From assembly GCA_020073485.1 (NCBI GenBank), contig JAIQFB010000025.1, forward strand, positions 21,179-85,178: DNA of 64,000 nucleotides, given 5' to 3'. Shown here piece by piece: positions 63,882 through 64,000 of this stretch. Every line of letters begins with the position of its first letter. Within the stretch, counting starts at the first letter, position 1. Below the pieces are notes generated by a model. The model made no database searches. It was not told where the DNA came from and was given only the letters and a program-made list of their open reading frames with translations. A program made the translations under genes and the position numbers. The stretch is from Terriglobia bacterium (GTDB taxonomy: Bacteria > Acidobacteriota > Terriglobia > Acidiferrales > UBA7541).

Positions 63882-64000
63882 TTGGACCATCGATACACGC
63901 GAAGCGAAGTCGAACGCATGATGGGAATCAGCCAGCGGGAGTTGAATTATTGGACGCGCCTCCGCCTGGTGATTCCCCGCGCGCGATGGGGCGAACGGTT
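63882..64000 (+). CDS. MerR-family regulator, start only (cut by right edge)
   Basis: From a TTG at 63882 the frame reads YTRSEVERMMGISQRELNYWTRLRLVIPRARWGERF with no stop before the edge. It is the winged-helix start of a MerR-like protein (compare the SE-V...I-x2-RELNYW-x2-R pattern). In-frame stops lie just upstream at 63843 and 63855. Only about 39 residues are visible. Confidence 0.65.
   Translation, partial: MDHRYTRSEVERMMGISQRELNYWTRLRLVIPRARWGER

Overview
The window is high-GC bacterial DNA, densely coded on both strands. The gene content fits a soil Acidobacteriota-type genome: a membrane-anchored trehalose-6-phosphate synthase, an ECF sigma factor with a fused zinc finger, two tandem RND efflux operons, many exported beta-propeller and beta-helix proteins, a PilZ protein, a MerR-type regulator and GTCATTC-type intergenic repeats. 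This lineage is an inference from gene families. No rRNA or other direct taxonomic marker is present, only one tRNA.

Layout. 0-4.3 kb: an exported Asp-box protein cut by the left edge, then otsA-otsB for trehalose. 4.3-11 kb: a frameshifted DUF1722 gene, an endonuclease/exonuclease/phosphatase family protein, and a two-gene ATP-dependent (R)-2-hydroxyacyl-CoA dehydratase activator/dehydratase system. 11-13.6 kb (minus strand): a sulfur-oxidation operon, sorA-like molybdenum sulfite dehydrogenase, sorB-like cytochrome c and a TsdA-like dihaem cytochrome. 13.8-24.1 kb: an exported protein, an ECF-zinc-finger sigma factor, then DUF2892, OsmC, TolC, RND adaptor, RND pump, DUF2892 and a MoCo-sulfurase-like class V aminotransferase. 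I read this run as a possible reactive-sulfur stress module. 24.4-30.5 kb: a second complete RND efflux operon. 30.6-34 kb: two exported beta-propeller proteins converging on a bidirectional terminator, and an exported metallo-beta-lactamase-fold protein. 34.2-38.8 kb: acyl-CoA catabolism genes and purU. 39-46.7 kb: amidase, GerMN protein, a PNPOx/DUF2470 protein, a double-domain SagB-type oxidoreductase, then rph, rdgB, nth and a dCTP-deaminase-like protein. 46.8-51.6 kb (minus): hybrid histidine kinase, porin and blue-copper-like protein.

51.7-57.8 kb is an accessory, decaying region around a tRNA-Pro(TGG). It holds a 5'-truncated beta-helix gene, two tandem DUF1566 paralogues with a trace of a third, and a recombination junction that truncates both a GH26-like fragment and a converging XRE regulator gene. 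58.1-60.3 kb is a MacB/LolD-like ABC operon. 60.3-64 kb holds a PilZ gene with its terminator, a NarL-type response regulator, its likely histidine kinase and the start of a MerR-family gene.

Three near-identical CRP-type palindromes (TGTGA-N6-TCACA) lie in front of the DUF1722 remnant, the dehydratase activator and the first efflux operon. They suggest one CRP/FNR-family regulon spanning 4.8-22 kb. The most interesting region is 10.9-24.1 kb, where sulfur oxidation, a fused sigma/anti-sigma protein and a putative sulfur-stress efflux module adjoin.
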